This document shows, in pieces, positions 10,321-18,359 of a stretch of DNA of 64,000 bases. The notes beneath the pieces are model-generated. The model did no database searches, was not told the origin of the DNA, and was given only the letters and a program-made list of their open reading frames with translations. The stretch spans positions 1-64,000 of the forward strand of contig DAINPP010000003.1 in NCBI GenBank assembly GCA_036743375.1, given 5' to 3'. The stretch's first letter is position 1, and each line of letters begins with the position of its first letter. Position numbers and translations under genes: made by a program. This stretch comes from DAINPP01 sp036743375 (GTDB taxonomy: Bacteria > Thermotogota > Thermotogae > MWEM01).

Positions 10321-10337
10321 AAGAATTTTCATCCAAA

Positions 10338-10358
10338 GGGCAGGCACAAGACCTGCCC
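10338..10358 (+). other. Hairpin without U-tract after the ATPase gene
   Basis: GGGCAGG and CCTGCCC form a perfect 7-bp stem around a 7-nt loop, 18 nt after the ATPase stop codon. No T-run follows on the plus strand, so it is not a standard intrinsic terminator. It may be a 3-prime-end stabilising structure or a factor-assisted terminator. Confidence 0.5.
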
Positions 10359-10492
10359 CTTCAGGATTTCGACTTTCCATCTATTTATTAGGTATTTCCA
10401 AATCCCCCACAGATATTTCCATTTTTTTCATTGAAATTTATACAGAGGAATTAAACACTCCAAGGAATTTACAATATCTTTACATAAACCCC

Positions 10493-10521
10493 TTGATTTA
10501 CAGGAAATAAATGACTATAAT
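10493..10521 (+). promoter_or_regulatory. Sigma-70-type promoter for the antitoxin-ABC operon
   Basis: TTGATT at 10493-10498 and a perfect TATAAT at 10516-10521 are separated by exactly 17 nt, 12 nt upstream of the ribosome site of the Phd-like gene. Confidence 0.75.
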
Positions 10522-10542
10522 TATGGTCAAGAGGTGAGGTTT

Positions 10543-10821
10543 TTGAGAAAGTTTTCCGAAATGGAGTTCTACAGTCTCGCTGATGCGAAGAAAAAGTTTT
10601 CTACCGTCGTCAATGACTGTAAGGAAAAGGAAATCATCGTAACGAAAAATGGCAAACCCGTTTCCGTTATGATGGATTATGAAAGGTATATGAAGCTCAT
10701 GGATTTCCTTTCAAAGGTCAAGGATCTGTATCTCATGGAACTCAGCGATGATAAGGATATCAGTTTGATTAAAAATTTGAATCTGGACTATTTTATTGAT
10801 GAAAATAATCAGGAGGTGTGA
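10543..10821 (+). CDS. Phd/YefM-family antitoxin-like protein, no toxin partner
   Basis: 92 residues from TTG 10543, behind GAGGTGAGG; GTG 10534 overlaps this site and ATG 10561 is another possibility. The N-terminal half has the Phd/YefM signature (SLADAKKKFSTVVND, then IIVTKNGKPVSVMMDYERYMKL), the DNA-binding and dimerisation fold of type II antitoxins. The C-terminal tail, which normally neutralises the toxin, is present (about 40 residues), but no RelE, Doc or PIN toxin gene is nearby. Five nt after its stop comes an ABC ATPase gene expressed from the same promoter. Family members bind their own promoter, so the likely role is repression of this two-gene operon. The assignment to the family is firm; the regulatory role is inferred. 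Confidence 0.8.
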   Translation: MRKFSEMEFYSLADAKKKFSTVVNDCKEKEIIVTKNGKPVSVMMDYERYMKLMDFLSKVKDLYLMELSDDKDISLIKNLNLDYFIDENNQEV

Positions 10822-10826
10822 TTTAA

Positions 10827-11939
10827 GTGGCAGAAGTAAAACTTGAACATGTATGGAAGATATTTGACGGGAATGTTGAAGCGGTTAAAGATCACGATTT
10901 TGTTATTGGAGATAAGGAATTCGTTGTATTGCTTGGACCGTCAGGTTGTGGAAAGACGACGACACTCAGAATGATCGCAGGACTTGAAGAGATCACAAAG
11001 GGCGAAATCAAGATTGACGACAGAGTTGTAAATGATGTAGAACCAAAGGACAGAGACATCGCAATGGTTTTCCAGAATTACGCGCTTTACCCGCACATGA
11101 CCGTTTATGATAATATGGCATTCGGTTTGAAACTCAGAAAATTTCCAAAGGCTGAAATAGAGGAAAGAGTTAAGAACGCGGCACAGATTCTCAGTATCGA
11201 ACCACTTCTCGACAGAAAGCCGAAACAGCTTTCAGGTGGACAGAGACAGAGAGTTGCCGTTGGTAGAGCTATCGTCAGAAACCCAAAGGTCTTCCTTTTT
11301 GATGAACCACTTTCAAACCTTGATGCTAAGCTCAGGGTACAGATGAGAGCCGAACTCAAGAAACTCCATCACAGTCTTGATGCAACGATTGCTTACGTTA
11401 CACATGACCAGATTGAAGCCATGACGATGGCCGATAAAATAGTTATCATGAGAGACGGTCTTGTACAACAGGTTGCAGATCCATATACGATCTACAATCA
11501 CCCGGCAAATATCTTCGTCGCAGGATTTATCGGAACGCCTCCTATGAACTTTGCCGACTGTAAGATTCTTAAAGACCAGAAGGGTCTCTGGGTCGCGGAA
11601 AAGACCGGAGCCTTCAAGGTAAAAGTTCCGGCCGATTATGAGGAAAAGGTATCATCATTCATTGATAAGGATGTTGTCTTCGGTATCAGGCCTGAAAATA
11701 TATACGATAAGGTATTTTCAAAGAACGCCGTTGTTGGAGAAAATGTCGTCAGTGTTAAGGTAGAAGTTATAGAGCCACTCGGTAGCGAAACACTGATTCA
11801 CGCAACGATAGGCGACAGCAAGTTTGTGGCAACTGTTTTGCCTGAAACGGGTGCAAAGACTGATCTTCAGATGGATCTCGTATTCGATCTCAAGAAAATG
11901 AGACTCTTTGATCCTAACACCGAAGAAGCATTGATATAA
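10827..11939 (+). CDS. Sugar ABC transporter ATP-binding protein (MsmK/UgpC/MalK family)
   Basis: 370 residues from GTG 10827 with AGGAGG at 10811-10816. It shows Walker A GPSGCGKTTT (about residue 37), Q-loop VFQNYALYPHM, the LSGGQRQRVAVGRA signature, Walker B VFLFDEP, D-loop and the switch His in YVTHDQ. A C-terminal regulatory OB-fold-type domain (residues about 240-370, with FGIRPENI) completes the CUT1-type subunit. No permease or binding-protein genes are adjacent, so it probably energises several carbohydrate transporters encoded elsewhere, as MsmX and MsiK do. Placing such an ATPase behind an antitoxin-like gene is odd. A strong terminator follows. Confidence 0.92.
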   Translation: MAEVKLEHVWKIFDGNVEAVKDHDFVIGDKEFVVLLGPSGCGKTTTLRMIAGLEEITKGEIKIDDRVVNDVEPKDRDIAMVFQNYALYPHMTVYDNMAFGLKLRKFPKAEIEERVKNAAQILSIEPLLDRKPKQLSGGQRQRVAVGRAIVRNPKVFLFDEPLSNLDAKLRVQMRAELKKLHHSLDATIAYVTHDQIEAMTMADKIVIMRDGLVQQVADPYTIYNHPANIFVAGFIGTPPMNFADCKILKDQKGLWVAEKTGAFKVKVPADYEEKVSSFIDKDVVFGIRPENIYDKVFSKNAVVGENVVSVKVEVIEPLGSETLIHATIGDSKFVATVLPETGAKTDLQMDLVFDLKKMRLFDPNTEEALI

Positions 11940-11968
11940 ACTACCGGTTGTTCGGTTAACCGGAGTAG

Positions 11969-12006
11969 AAACCGCAGAACATGGCATATGTTCTGCGGTT
12001 TTTTTA
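11969..12006 (+). terminator. Rho-independent terminator after the ABC ATPase gene
   Basis: ACCGCAGAACAT and ATGTTCTGCGGT form a 12-bp perfect stem with a GGCAT loop (11971-11999), followed directly by a T-rich tail. Confidence 0.92.
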
Positions 12007-12015
12007 TTTATCACA

Positions 12016-12024
12016 TGCTATAAT
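12016..12024 (+). promoter_or_regulatory. Extended -10 promoter for the metallo-beta-lactamase-fold gene
   Basis: TGC-TATAAT matches the TGnTATAAT extended -10 pattern. No -35 hexamer is visible because that position falls in the T-run of the preceding terminator. The start codon is 30 nt downstream. Confidence 0.55.
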
Positions 12025-12054
12025 CTTCAAGGCTATGCAAGAAGGGGGAATATT

Positions 12055-12882
12055 ATGGAACAGAAATTCATTAAACTTACCGAAAATTTTTATTATCTTG
12101 AGCAGGAGGATGAAAGAGACAGACCGGTACTGGGGTATTTTAAGGGGCAAACGGCTTCGGTCATGATAGATGGCGGAACATCGATAAGACATATGAATGA
12201 ATTTCTCGGCCATTTAAAGGAAAATCATCTGAATTATCCCGATTATTGTATTCTGACCCATTTTCACTATGATCATATCTTTGGCCTTTCAGAGTTGTTT
12301 TGTCCGGTTATCAGTCTCGAGGGGACAAAGCAGCAGATGAGGACCCTCGTGGGCAGAGACTTGGAAGAGACGATAAAAGCTGAAGGTTATGCAATAAACA
12401 ATGAATTTGCAGAGGGTATTTTTGACATAGGCATCAAATTACCCGAAATAACTTTTGAAAGAAAATTAACGATGGACACGGGCTCCGATACGTTGACATT
12501 TGAAAAAGTAATTTCCGATCATACGGATGACTGCTGCGTGATGTTCAGCCCGACTGAAAAAGTTCTCTTTATAGGGGATTGTCTTTATATTGGCACCGAT
12601 GATGACAAGGTGTTTTATTATCATAAAGATATCTATCTTCCTCTCCTGAAGAAATTGCTGAATTTTAAGGCGGACTATTATATCGATTCTCATCGAGGTG
12701 TGTTCAAGCACGAAGAGATGGAAAGAATGCTTACCGAATTTGATGAATTAATCACTTTAACCGAAAAATATGATTCGGTTGAGATCCTTAAGGCCAATAT
12801 TTCCGATTCTCTGAAAAAATCTATGTCTGAAGAGGCACTTGAATGGTATTACACGGCCTTCAGGAACGGAATGAAGGTTTAG
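12055..12882 (+). CDS. Metallo-beta-lactamase-fold hydrolase
   Basis: 275 residues. The metal-binding motif is THFHYDH (about residue 68), an HxHxDH variant. Downstream ligands are probably H in SDHTDDCC (about 158), D in FIGDCLY (about 177) and H in DSHRG (about 222). The small alpha-beta-beta-alpha hydrolase is probably cytoplasmic, since there is no signal peptide; the substrate is unknown. ATG 12055 follows GAAGGGGGAA. The next gene's ribosome site overlaps this stop codon, so the two are co-translated, together with the alkyltransferase-like gene after that. Confidence 0.82.
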   Translation: MEQKFIKLTENFYYLEQEDERDRPVLGYFKGQTASVMIDGGTSIRHMNEFLGHLKENHLNYPDYCILTHFHYDHIFGLSELFCPVISLEGTKQQMRTLVGRDLEETIKAEGYAINNEFAEGIFDIGIKLPEITFERKLTMDTGSDTLTFEKVISDHTDDCCVMFSPTEKVLFIGDCLYIGTDDDKVFYYHKDIYLPLLKKLLNFKADYYIDSHRGVFKHEEMERMLTEFDELITLTEKYDSVEILKANISDSLKKSMSEEALEWYYTAFRNGMKV

Positions 12883-12890
12883 GAGGAAAA

Positions 12891-13370
12891 ATGAGAAGAA
12901 AGGATAAACAGATCGGCGATATAAAATACGTGAAATCCATTATAACTGAAAACAACCTGCTTCATCTTGGATTATCGGATAGCAACAGACCGTACGTGAT
13001 TCCCTTGAATTACGGATACGATGGTGAGAATCTCTTCATACACTGCGCGATGGCGGGAAAGAAAATCGATATTATAAAAAATAATACTGATGAATACGGA
13101 ACTCCCTGTTTCTTCGAAATCTCCGATTCAATCCGCGTTGTTACTGATGAGGAAAGCTGCAGCTGCACGACACATTACAGATGCGTCATGGGCTCAGGCC
13201 GGATAAGCATCATCGATGACTCAAAAGAGAAACTTGAAGCCTTAAAACTGATCGTCAGACATATAGAAAAGAGAGAAGCTACCTCATTACCCGAAGCTGT
13301 TGTAGAGAAGACCTGTGTGTTAAAAATCACGGTGGAAGAACTTACCGGAAAACAATCACCAGCGAAGTGA
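12891..13370 (+). CDS. Pyridoxamine 5-phosphate oxidase-like flavin-binding protein (NimA-type)
   Basis: 159 residues from ATG 12891 with AGGAGG immediately before it; the longer frame from 12843 is not supported. It opens RRKDKQIGD and has the split-barrel motifs seen in NimA-like PPOX proteins: HLGLSDSNRPYVIPLNYGYDGENLFIH, then AMAGKKIDII and a later conserved VMGSGRI strand. These proteins bind FMN; some reduce nitroimidazoles, but most have no proven substrate. It stops 4 nt before the alkyltransferase-like gene. Fold assignment is good, reaction unknown. Confidence 0.8.
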   Translation: MRRKDKQIGDIKYVKSIITENNLLHLGLSDSNRPYVIPLNYGYDGENLFIHCAMAGKKIDIIKNNTDEYGTPCFFEISDSIRVVTDEESCSCTTHYRCVMGSGRISIIDDSKEKLEALKLIVRHIEKREATSLPEAVVEKTCVLKITVEELTGKQSPAK

Positions 13371-13374
13371 TTTC

Positions 13375-13686
13375 ATGACCGATAACAGCGTTTATGAGGA
13401 GATATATTCTATTATCAGGAATATCCCGAAGGGAAAGGTCGCCTCGTATGGCATGATTGCCGCCATCCATGGTGGATGTACCGCGAGAATGGTAGGTTTT
13501 GCACTTTCCAGATCAACGCCCGAAAAGAGACTGCCCTGGCATCGTGTGATCAATTCACAGGGAAAAATAAGTCTTGGAGATGAAGAATCCAAGCTTCTTC
13601 AGAGAAAGATGCTTGAAGCTGAAGGAATCATTTTTAAAAGAGACAGGGTTGATATAAAGGTATTCGGATGGAAAGTTTTGGAATGA
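13375..13686 (+). CDS. Alkyltransferase-like DNA-binding protein (ATL), active-site Cys replaced by Trp
   Basis: 103 residues, the length of stand-alone MGMT C-terminal domains. The helix-turn-helix and active-site region reads GKVASYGMIAAIHG...ARMVGFAL...LPWHRVINSQGKI. O6-alkylguanine methyltransferases have PCHRV; here the acceptor Cys is Trp (PWHRV), the hallmark of ATL proteins. ATLs bind O6-alkylguanine, flip the base and recruit nucleotide excision repair rather than transfer the alkyl group. It is the last gene before a shared terminator. The substitution is seen directly; function follows from the ATL family. Confidence 0.9.
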   Translation: MTDNSVYEEIYSIIRNIPKGKVASYGMIAAIHGGCTARMVGFALSRSTPEKRLPWHRVINSQGKISLGDEESKLLQRKMLEAEGIIFKRDRVDIKVFGWKVLE

Positions 13687-13700
13687 AAAGACTGCAATAT

Positions 13701-13737
13701 AAAATCCCTTCTTCATAGAAGGGATTTTGTTCTTTTT
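13701..13737. terminator. Bidirectional terminator between convergent genes
   Basis: AAAATCCCTTCT and AGAAGGGATTTT form a 12-bp stem with a 4-nt TCAT loop (13701-13728). A T-rich tail follows on the plus strand, and A-rich sequence on the other side serves the minus-strand dipeptidase gene. Confidence 0.88.
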
Positions 13738-13759
13738 TATTAAGAAGAGTTCAAAAAAA

Positions 13760-14770
13760 TTATTCAATATGATCCTTAACAAGGTTCAGGAAGTTTGTCG
13801 AAAAAACCTTTTCGGCTTCTTCATCCGTAAAACCTCTTTCAAGCATATGCGTTCTGACATTTTGTGCATCAGCATGGCCTTTTACAACGTTGAAGAAGGT
13901 TCTGCCGTTATCAAATTTTATAGGTTCAAACTTATCCGAGATGTTTGAATCGCAGAAATCAAACCCAAGGGCTACATGCTCAATACCTACAAGGTCTTTC
14001 ATCTGTTCGATATGATTTACATAAGCCGCGATGTTGGATGTTTCATCCGTATCACTGACAAATGAACTGGCAGAGTTAATACCTATTAAGCCGCCTTTCC
14101 CGGCAATCGCTCTGATCTGATCATCGGTGAGATTTCGCATCACTGAGGTGAGAGATCTGGAATTGGAATGCGTGGCGATAACCGGTTTTTTTGAGAATTC
14201 CATAACATCCCAAAAGCCTTCATCGTTCAGATGACTGACATCGATAATCATGCCAAGTGATTCCGCCCGCTCTACTATTTCCACGCCAAACGGCGTTAAG
14301 CCACCCTTTTTCCCTTCACGCTGTTTGTTGAAGAAACAACCGTCTGCCGCATAATTTCTACGGGACCAGTTCATTCCAACAATTCGGACCCCCAACTCAT
14401 AGAATATATTCAAGAGATTTATGTCGTTATAGAGGGGCTCTACACCCTCAAACGCGAGCATTATCCCGATTTGATTTTCTTTCAACGATTCAATATCCTG
14501 ATAGTTTTTACAGAGTTTCAACTCGTGATCGGATTCTTCTATCTCCTGATAAAGACCGCTAATCTGATCAAGGGCATGCCTCAGAGCCATTTCGGGAATA
14601 AAGATATCATCTATGAACAGTGAGGAGACAATCAGTCTAAATCCCCCCTCTTTTATCGAAGGAAGAAAATCCGTTTTTATGACGTTCTTCCTTCCTTTCC
14701 GTCTCTCTTCCTCTACAAGCATCAATAAATCAAAGTGTATATCCACATTAAAATCGTTCATCACATTCAT
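13760..14770 (-). CDS. Membrane dipeptidase family (M19) zinc peptidase
   Basis: 336 residues. It has the M19 layout: an N-terminal HxD (DIHFD, about residue 11), the bridging Glu in MLAFEGVEPL (about 105), His in IIDVSHLND (about 180), His in VIATHSNSR (about 201), and a late Asp in LGFDFC. The family hydrolyses dipeptides, including those with D-residues, using a binuclear zinc centre. There is no signal peptide, so it is probably cytoplasmic despite the family name. ATG 14770 has a GGGGAG site on the minus strand. It is a single gene ending at the shared terminator. Confidence 0.9.
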   Translation of the reverse strand: MNVMNDFNVDIHFDLLMLVEEERRKGRKNVIKTDFLPSIKEGGFRLIVSSLFIDDIFIPEMALRHALDQISGLYQEIEESDHELKLCKNYQDIESLKENQIGIMLAFEGVEPLYNDINLLNIFYELGVRIVGMNWSRRNYAADGCFFNKQREGKKGGLTPFGVEIVERAESLGMIIDVSHLNDEGFWDVMEFSKKPVIATHSNSRSLTSVMRNLTDDQIRAIAGKGGLIGINSASSFVSDTDETSNIAAYVNHIEQMKDLVGIEHVALGFDFCDSNISDKFEPIKFDNGRTFFNVVKGHADAQNVRTHMLERGFTDEEAEKVFSTNFLNLVKDHIE

Positions 14771-14830
14771 CTCCCCGGAAAGAATTGTTTCTTTTGTAAA
14801 CTTTTCTGCATGATTTTACCATATTTGAGT

Positions 14831-14836
14831 TATAAT
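14831..14836 (+). promoter_or_regulatory. Probable -10 element for the membrane-protein/Hsp70-like operon
   Basis: A perfect TATAAT sits 40 nt before the TTG start at 14876. No convincing -35 is visible; it resembles other -10-dominated promoters in the window (38406, 44946). Confidence 0.5.
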
Positions 14837-14875
14837 CGTTGTGTAGTCAGTTTTAAAAACCGGAGTTGATCAATT

Positions 14876-15994
14876 TTGATACTGAACGAATCAGATGAAA
14901 GTGTAAAAGAAAAATATGTCAACAGGATTCTGGACCTTGACTTTGAAAAGTCCAATGATGAAATAAAGACAACGATCAAGAAAAACGTCAACAGTGTCTT
15001 ATTCAGCGAATTATTGGACGACCTGATTGATGAGAAGAAACCGGATATCGATTTTGAAAGAAAAAACAGAATCAAATACGAGATTTCAACGGGAGATTTT
15101 TCGGATATTTCAGAACTCGACGAGATCTATCTGCCGGCAGAAACTTATGAATTCCGAAAATTCGAGCGTCTCGGGATCCCGGCCGCCGTAGGTTCTGTTT
15201 TGTTTGGATGGCTGTTTTATACTCTGATCGGAGGTTTTTTCAAGAGCGAGTATCATGCGGCGTTGATAGGGATGCCGATAGGGGCCTGGTTTTTTGTTTG
15301 GCTCTTTTCAAAAGCCATCAGACATCCCCGTGTGGCCAAAACGATCAAATGGGCCGCTGTCATCAGCTTTACCGGACTTACCATCGCAACTGTTTTTTCA
15401 AATATCAGAGGGTCATTATTTGGTAAGAACAGGATAAATTTCATTCAGTGGATATGGGCCGGCGTTATCACCCTTATCGTCTTCTGGATGCTCCATATCT
15501 TTAAACCCGTTCGCGTTAACAACTCGGTTGAATCGCGAAAAGCAGCCGCGATCCAGGTTGAACAGTTTATTCTATATAAACAGAAACTCTTTTCTGAAAA
15601 ACTGGAGGAAATCCTGACGGAAGAACCCGTAGAAAACCTTATCACAAGACAGGTTCATCGGGGAGCTGTTCAGGCAAATGAATTGATCCCCCCACTCTTC
15701 CTCTCCTCAAAACATATCGTTCCTTCAATACAGCAGATTTACACAGCCGCTGAGACAAATAATGCGGAGGATGCCCTAATCTCCGTGAAGAGTTTTCTCA
15801 ACGCACTGCAATCCCAGGGGATAAATCCGGTAGAGCGAGAAGATATCTTTCCTTTCACAGAAGGTGAAAAGAAATATTTTGATACCTTTGGAATCATCGA
15901 GGAAGGTGATGATGTCCGGCAGCTTTATCATGCATGGACAGATTCGGAAGGAAATACGCTGATCAGGGGAAAAGTCAGGAAGGTAAGACGATGA
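14876..15994 (+). CDS. Polytopic membrane protein of unknown function, partner of the Hsp70-like ATPase
   Basis: 372 residues from a TTG codon. The first 100 residues are charged and cytoplasmic-like. Four hydrophobic segments follow at about 102-122, 126-148, 160-178 and 187-210. A soluble C-terminal region of about 160 residues follows, including a helical stretch QVEQFILYKQKLFSEKLEEIL. No family is recognised. Its stop overlaps the start of the Hsp70-like gene (ATGA), indicating coupled translation and probably a shared membrane complex. It opens an unbroken run of 18 plus-strand genes. Confidence 0.8.
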   Translation: MILNESDESVKEKYVNRILDLDFEKSNDEIKTTIKKNVNSVLFSELLDDLIDEKKPDIDFERKNRIKYEISTGDFSDISELDEIYLPAETYEFRKFERLGIPAAVGSVLFGWLFYTLIGGFFKSEYHAALIGMPIGAWFFVWLFSKAIRHPRVAKTIKWAAVISFTGLTIATVFSNIRGSLFGKNRINFIQWIWAGVITLIVFWMLHIFKPVRVNNSVESRKAAAIQVEQFILYKQKLFSEKLEEILTEEPVENLITRQVHRGAVQANELIPPLFLSSKHIVPSIQQIYTAAETNNAEDALISVKSFLNALQSQGINPVEREDIFPFTEGEKKYFDTFGIIEEGDDVRQLYHAWTDSEGNTLIRGKVRKVRR

Positions 15995-18021
15995 ATGGTT
16001 TTAATAGAGATAATCTGAGACAGATATACGGGCTCGATTTCGGAACGTCCAACACACATCTGAGTCTCTCTACGACCGGCGAAAGAAATCCGATCGTAGA
16101 CGATGTGAAGATTAGCGGCAGTACATCAATTCCTTCCGTCATCCTTTACGATGAACGGACATTTGAAATCATCGGCTATGGACAACCGGCCATAGAAGAA
16201 TGGTATTCCATGAGTAAAAGTGAAAAAAAACGCTTTACACTCGGCAGCGGATTCAAGCAGCGACTTGCCTTTAATAAAAGGGCTCAAGCCGAGGCAGAAA
16301 TGTTTCTCACAACGTTGTTTAACTCATTATACAGACAAAAACTGATTTCCGATATCAGTGACTCGGAACATTATGCCCTGACTTGCGGTATCCCTTCCAA
16401 GACTGTCAGAGATCATGTGAAGATGATGTCTTCGATTCTTGAAAAATCTTCCGGTTCCCTGCCGGTCCTCATGGAGGAACCCCTCGGTGCTCTTTTCTAT
16501 CATCTGAATCGGAGGGATATTACGAAAGAAGACGCTTCACGCGGTGTACTCGTCGTGGATTTCGGCGGAGGAACACTTGATTTTGCCTATCTGAAGAACT
16601 TCAGAATAGAGAAAGTCTGGGGGTCGCCGGTTCTCGGTGGCGTACTCTTTGATGATCTGTTTTACAACATCTTTCTTGAACAGAACAACGGGGTGGAAAA
16701 TGCGATCCGAGAAGAAGGGATAGACGGTTATCTGAGAACGGTTTACTTTAAGATATTAAAGGAAAAATATTCCTCACTTCTGTCTTCCACCTCGTCAAAG
16801 AAAGACTTCAGTGAGAATGTGTCTTTTGCGACCTCTTCATTCGGCTCTATCTCTATAGAAAATGAGGAGTTTCTGATGAAAAAGATGATGTCTTATCATC
16901 CCAGTAAAGAGTTGATCAGGGAGATGGCGGGTCTTGAAACATTTTCCAAATTGATGACGGACGGAATGATCAACCTTCCAGAGGTTTTAAAAAGCGAGAT
17001 AAAGAAAAGCCATGAGCAATTCAACATAGGTAAAGATGCCGTTTCACTGATTATACTGACCGGTGGTAGCAGTAGATGGCAATTTTTTCTTGAGATGGTC
17101 TCAGAAGAATTTCCCTATACGAGAATCATTTCTTCTTCTGATCCTGAAGCCACGATTAGTCGTGGTCTCGGACTCTGTTATGCGGCAAGACTGTATGAGG
17201 AAAAGGTCAGAGATGAACTACGCAGTTCAAAAAAACAGTTGATTCAGACACTTCAGGATGATTACAGAAAGATTTTCACCAATTGTCTACAGACTTATTT
17301 TTCAAGACTGTACTCAATTTATGAACCAGCGATTATCAAAACGATGACAGAATTTTTCAAAACGGGTGGAACGTTGAATGAACTGGAATTATCCCTTGAA
17401 AAATCGGTTAATGAGCAGAAGACCTTAGTAGAAAATACAACTTCCGGATTTGTCAGTGAGGTGAATTTCAGAATAGAAAACAAGACAAAGGACGAGTTGA
17501 GTAAATGGTTCAGTAAATCGATGGTCAATTTTGAATTTGCACAGAAACGGCTTCTCTCCGGATCAGATAAGGTATCCTCTGAAAACGAACTAAACGATAT
17601 CAGCAACGTTTTTTTTATGAGGATTTCGACGATTTCTTCCCTGATTGTCAGCGTGATCACGAGCTCGCTTTTCGGATCAACCCTCCTGATTCCCGCATTT
17701 GCAGGGCCGGTTGCCTGGCTGACGGTCTTTATCAGTTCCATAACGGTTTTACTCGCTTCAATGGCCGGATTTAAAAGACAGATGACTAAGGGAATCAAAA
17801 ATCTGAAGCTTCCAAAGTGGTTTTTGCGACTTTTGATGATAAACGAAAAGGGGATTATCAGGAAGGCCCAGAAATCACTTCGGCAATCATTACAGCAGAA
17901 TCAGGATGACTTAAACGAAAAAGCGGACTCTATTCTGAATGCCAATGAACAAAAACTGGAAATTCTCATAGAGGAACAGATTGAAAAGATCAGCTATTCA
18001 AACATCATCGACTTCTCATGA
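15991..18021 (+). CDS. Hsp70/DnaK-like ATPase with a C-terminal membrane anchor
   Basis: 676 residues from ATG 15991, overlapping the previous stop. The N-terminal actin-like ATPase shows phosphate 1 YGLDFGTSNTHLSLS, phosphate 2 VLVVDFGGGTLDFAYL (about residue 185) and the adenosine motif IILTGGSSRWQFF (about 352). The usual peptide-binding beta domain of DnaK is not evident. It is replaced by a helical region (about 410-530), then two closely spaced hydrophobic segments at about 548-590, and a coiled-coil-like tail rich in E, Q and K. No signal peptide is present, so the ATPase probably faces the cytoplasm on the inner membrane. Substrate and role are unknown; the adjoining membrane protein is the likely partner. 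Confidence 0.85.
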   Translation: MNGFNRDNLRQIYGLDFGTSNTHLSLSTTGERNPIVDDVKISGSTSIPSVILYDERTFEIIGYGQPAIEEWYSMSKSEKKRFTLGSGFKQRLAFNKRAQAEAEMFLTTLFNSLYRQKLISDISDSEHYALTCGIPSKTVRDHVKMMSSILEKSSGSLPVLMEEPLGALFYHLNRRDITKEDASRGVLVVDFGGGTLDFAYLKNFRIEKVWGSPVLGGVLFDDLFYNIFLEQNNGVENAIREEGIDGYLRTVYFKILKEKYSSLLSSTSSKKDFSENVSFATSSFGSISIENEEFLMKKMMSYHPSKELIREMAGLETFSKLMTDGMINLPEVLKSEIKKSHEQFNIGKDAVSLIILTGGSSRWQFFLEMVSEEFPYTRIISSSDPEATISRGLGLCYAARLYEEKVRDELRSSKKQLIQTLQDDYRKIFTNCLQTYFSRLYSIYEPAIIKTMTEFFKTGGTLNELELSLEKSVNEQKTLVENTTSGFVSEVNFRIENKTKDELSKWFSKSMVNFEFAQKRLLSGSDKVSSENELNDISNVFFMRISTISSLIVSVITSSLFGSTLLIPAFAGPVAWLTVFISSITVLLASMAGFKRQMTKGIKNLKLPKWFLRLLMINEKGIIRKAQKSLRQSLQQNQDDLNEKADSILNANEQKLEILIEEQIEKISYSNIIDFS

Positions 18022-18359
18022 ATAATAAAAGACCCGCTTTTTTTATCATGGTGGATATGATAATATCAGTTTTGATCGTTTCTATCTGTACATTGACGCT
18101 TTATAAAGGAATCGAAATCATCAATGTCAGAAGACATGATTCATCTGATATAATAAAATTAAGAAATAAAATAACTTGTGTGCTGACGGACAAGGAAAAG
18201 TATGTTAGCGACAACGATTTGTCTCCGATCAGGACATATCGAATCTCCGGAGAGCTACAGGTAGATATATATGAGATCAGTATTGATGATGAACTGAAAC
18301 AAAGATATAATTTCAAAAATATAGAATTTGGTTTGATCAGTAAAGGGAAAGGTGAATGA
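18018..18359 (+). CDS. Small pilin-like membrane protein with an atypical N-terminus
   Basis: 113 residues. A short basic start (MNNKRP) is followed by a single hydrophobic helix with the pattern FFIMVDMIISVLIVSICTLTLY, then a soluble domain. This resembles the type IV pilin/pseudopilin N-terminus (FTLIEVLISL), but the Gly before the cleavage site is missing and the Glu5 position would be Asp. It may be an unprocessed minor pilin-like protein or simply a single-pass anchor. Its ATG overlaps the Hsp70-like stop and its stop lies inside the argS start region. A PilT gene occurs 9 kb downstream in the same run. Confidence 0.6.
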   Translation: MNNKRPAFFIMVDMIISVLIVSICTLTLYKGIEIINVRRHDSSDIIKLRNKITCVLTDKEKYVSDNDLSPIRTYRISGELQVDIYEISIDDELKQRYNFKNIEFGLISKGKGE

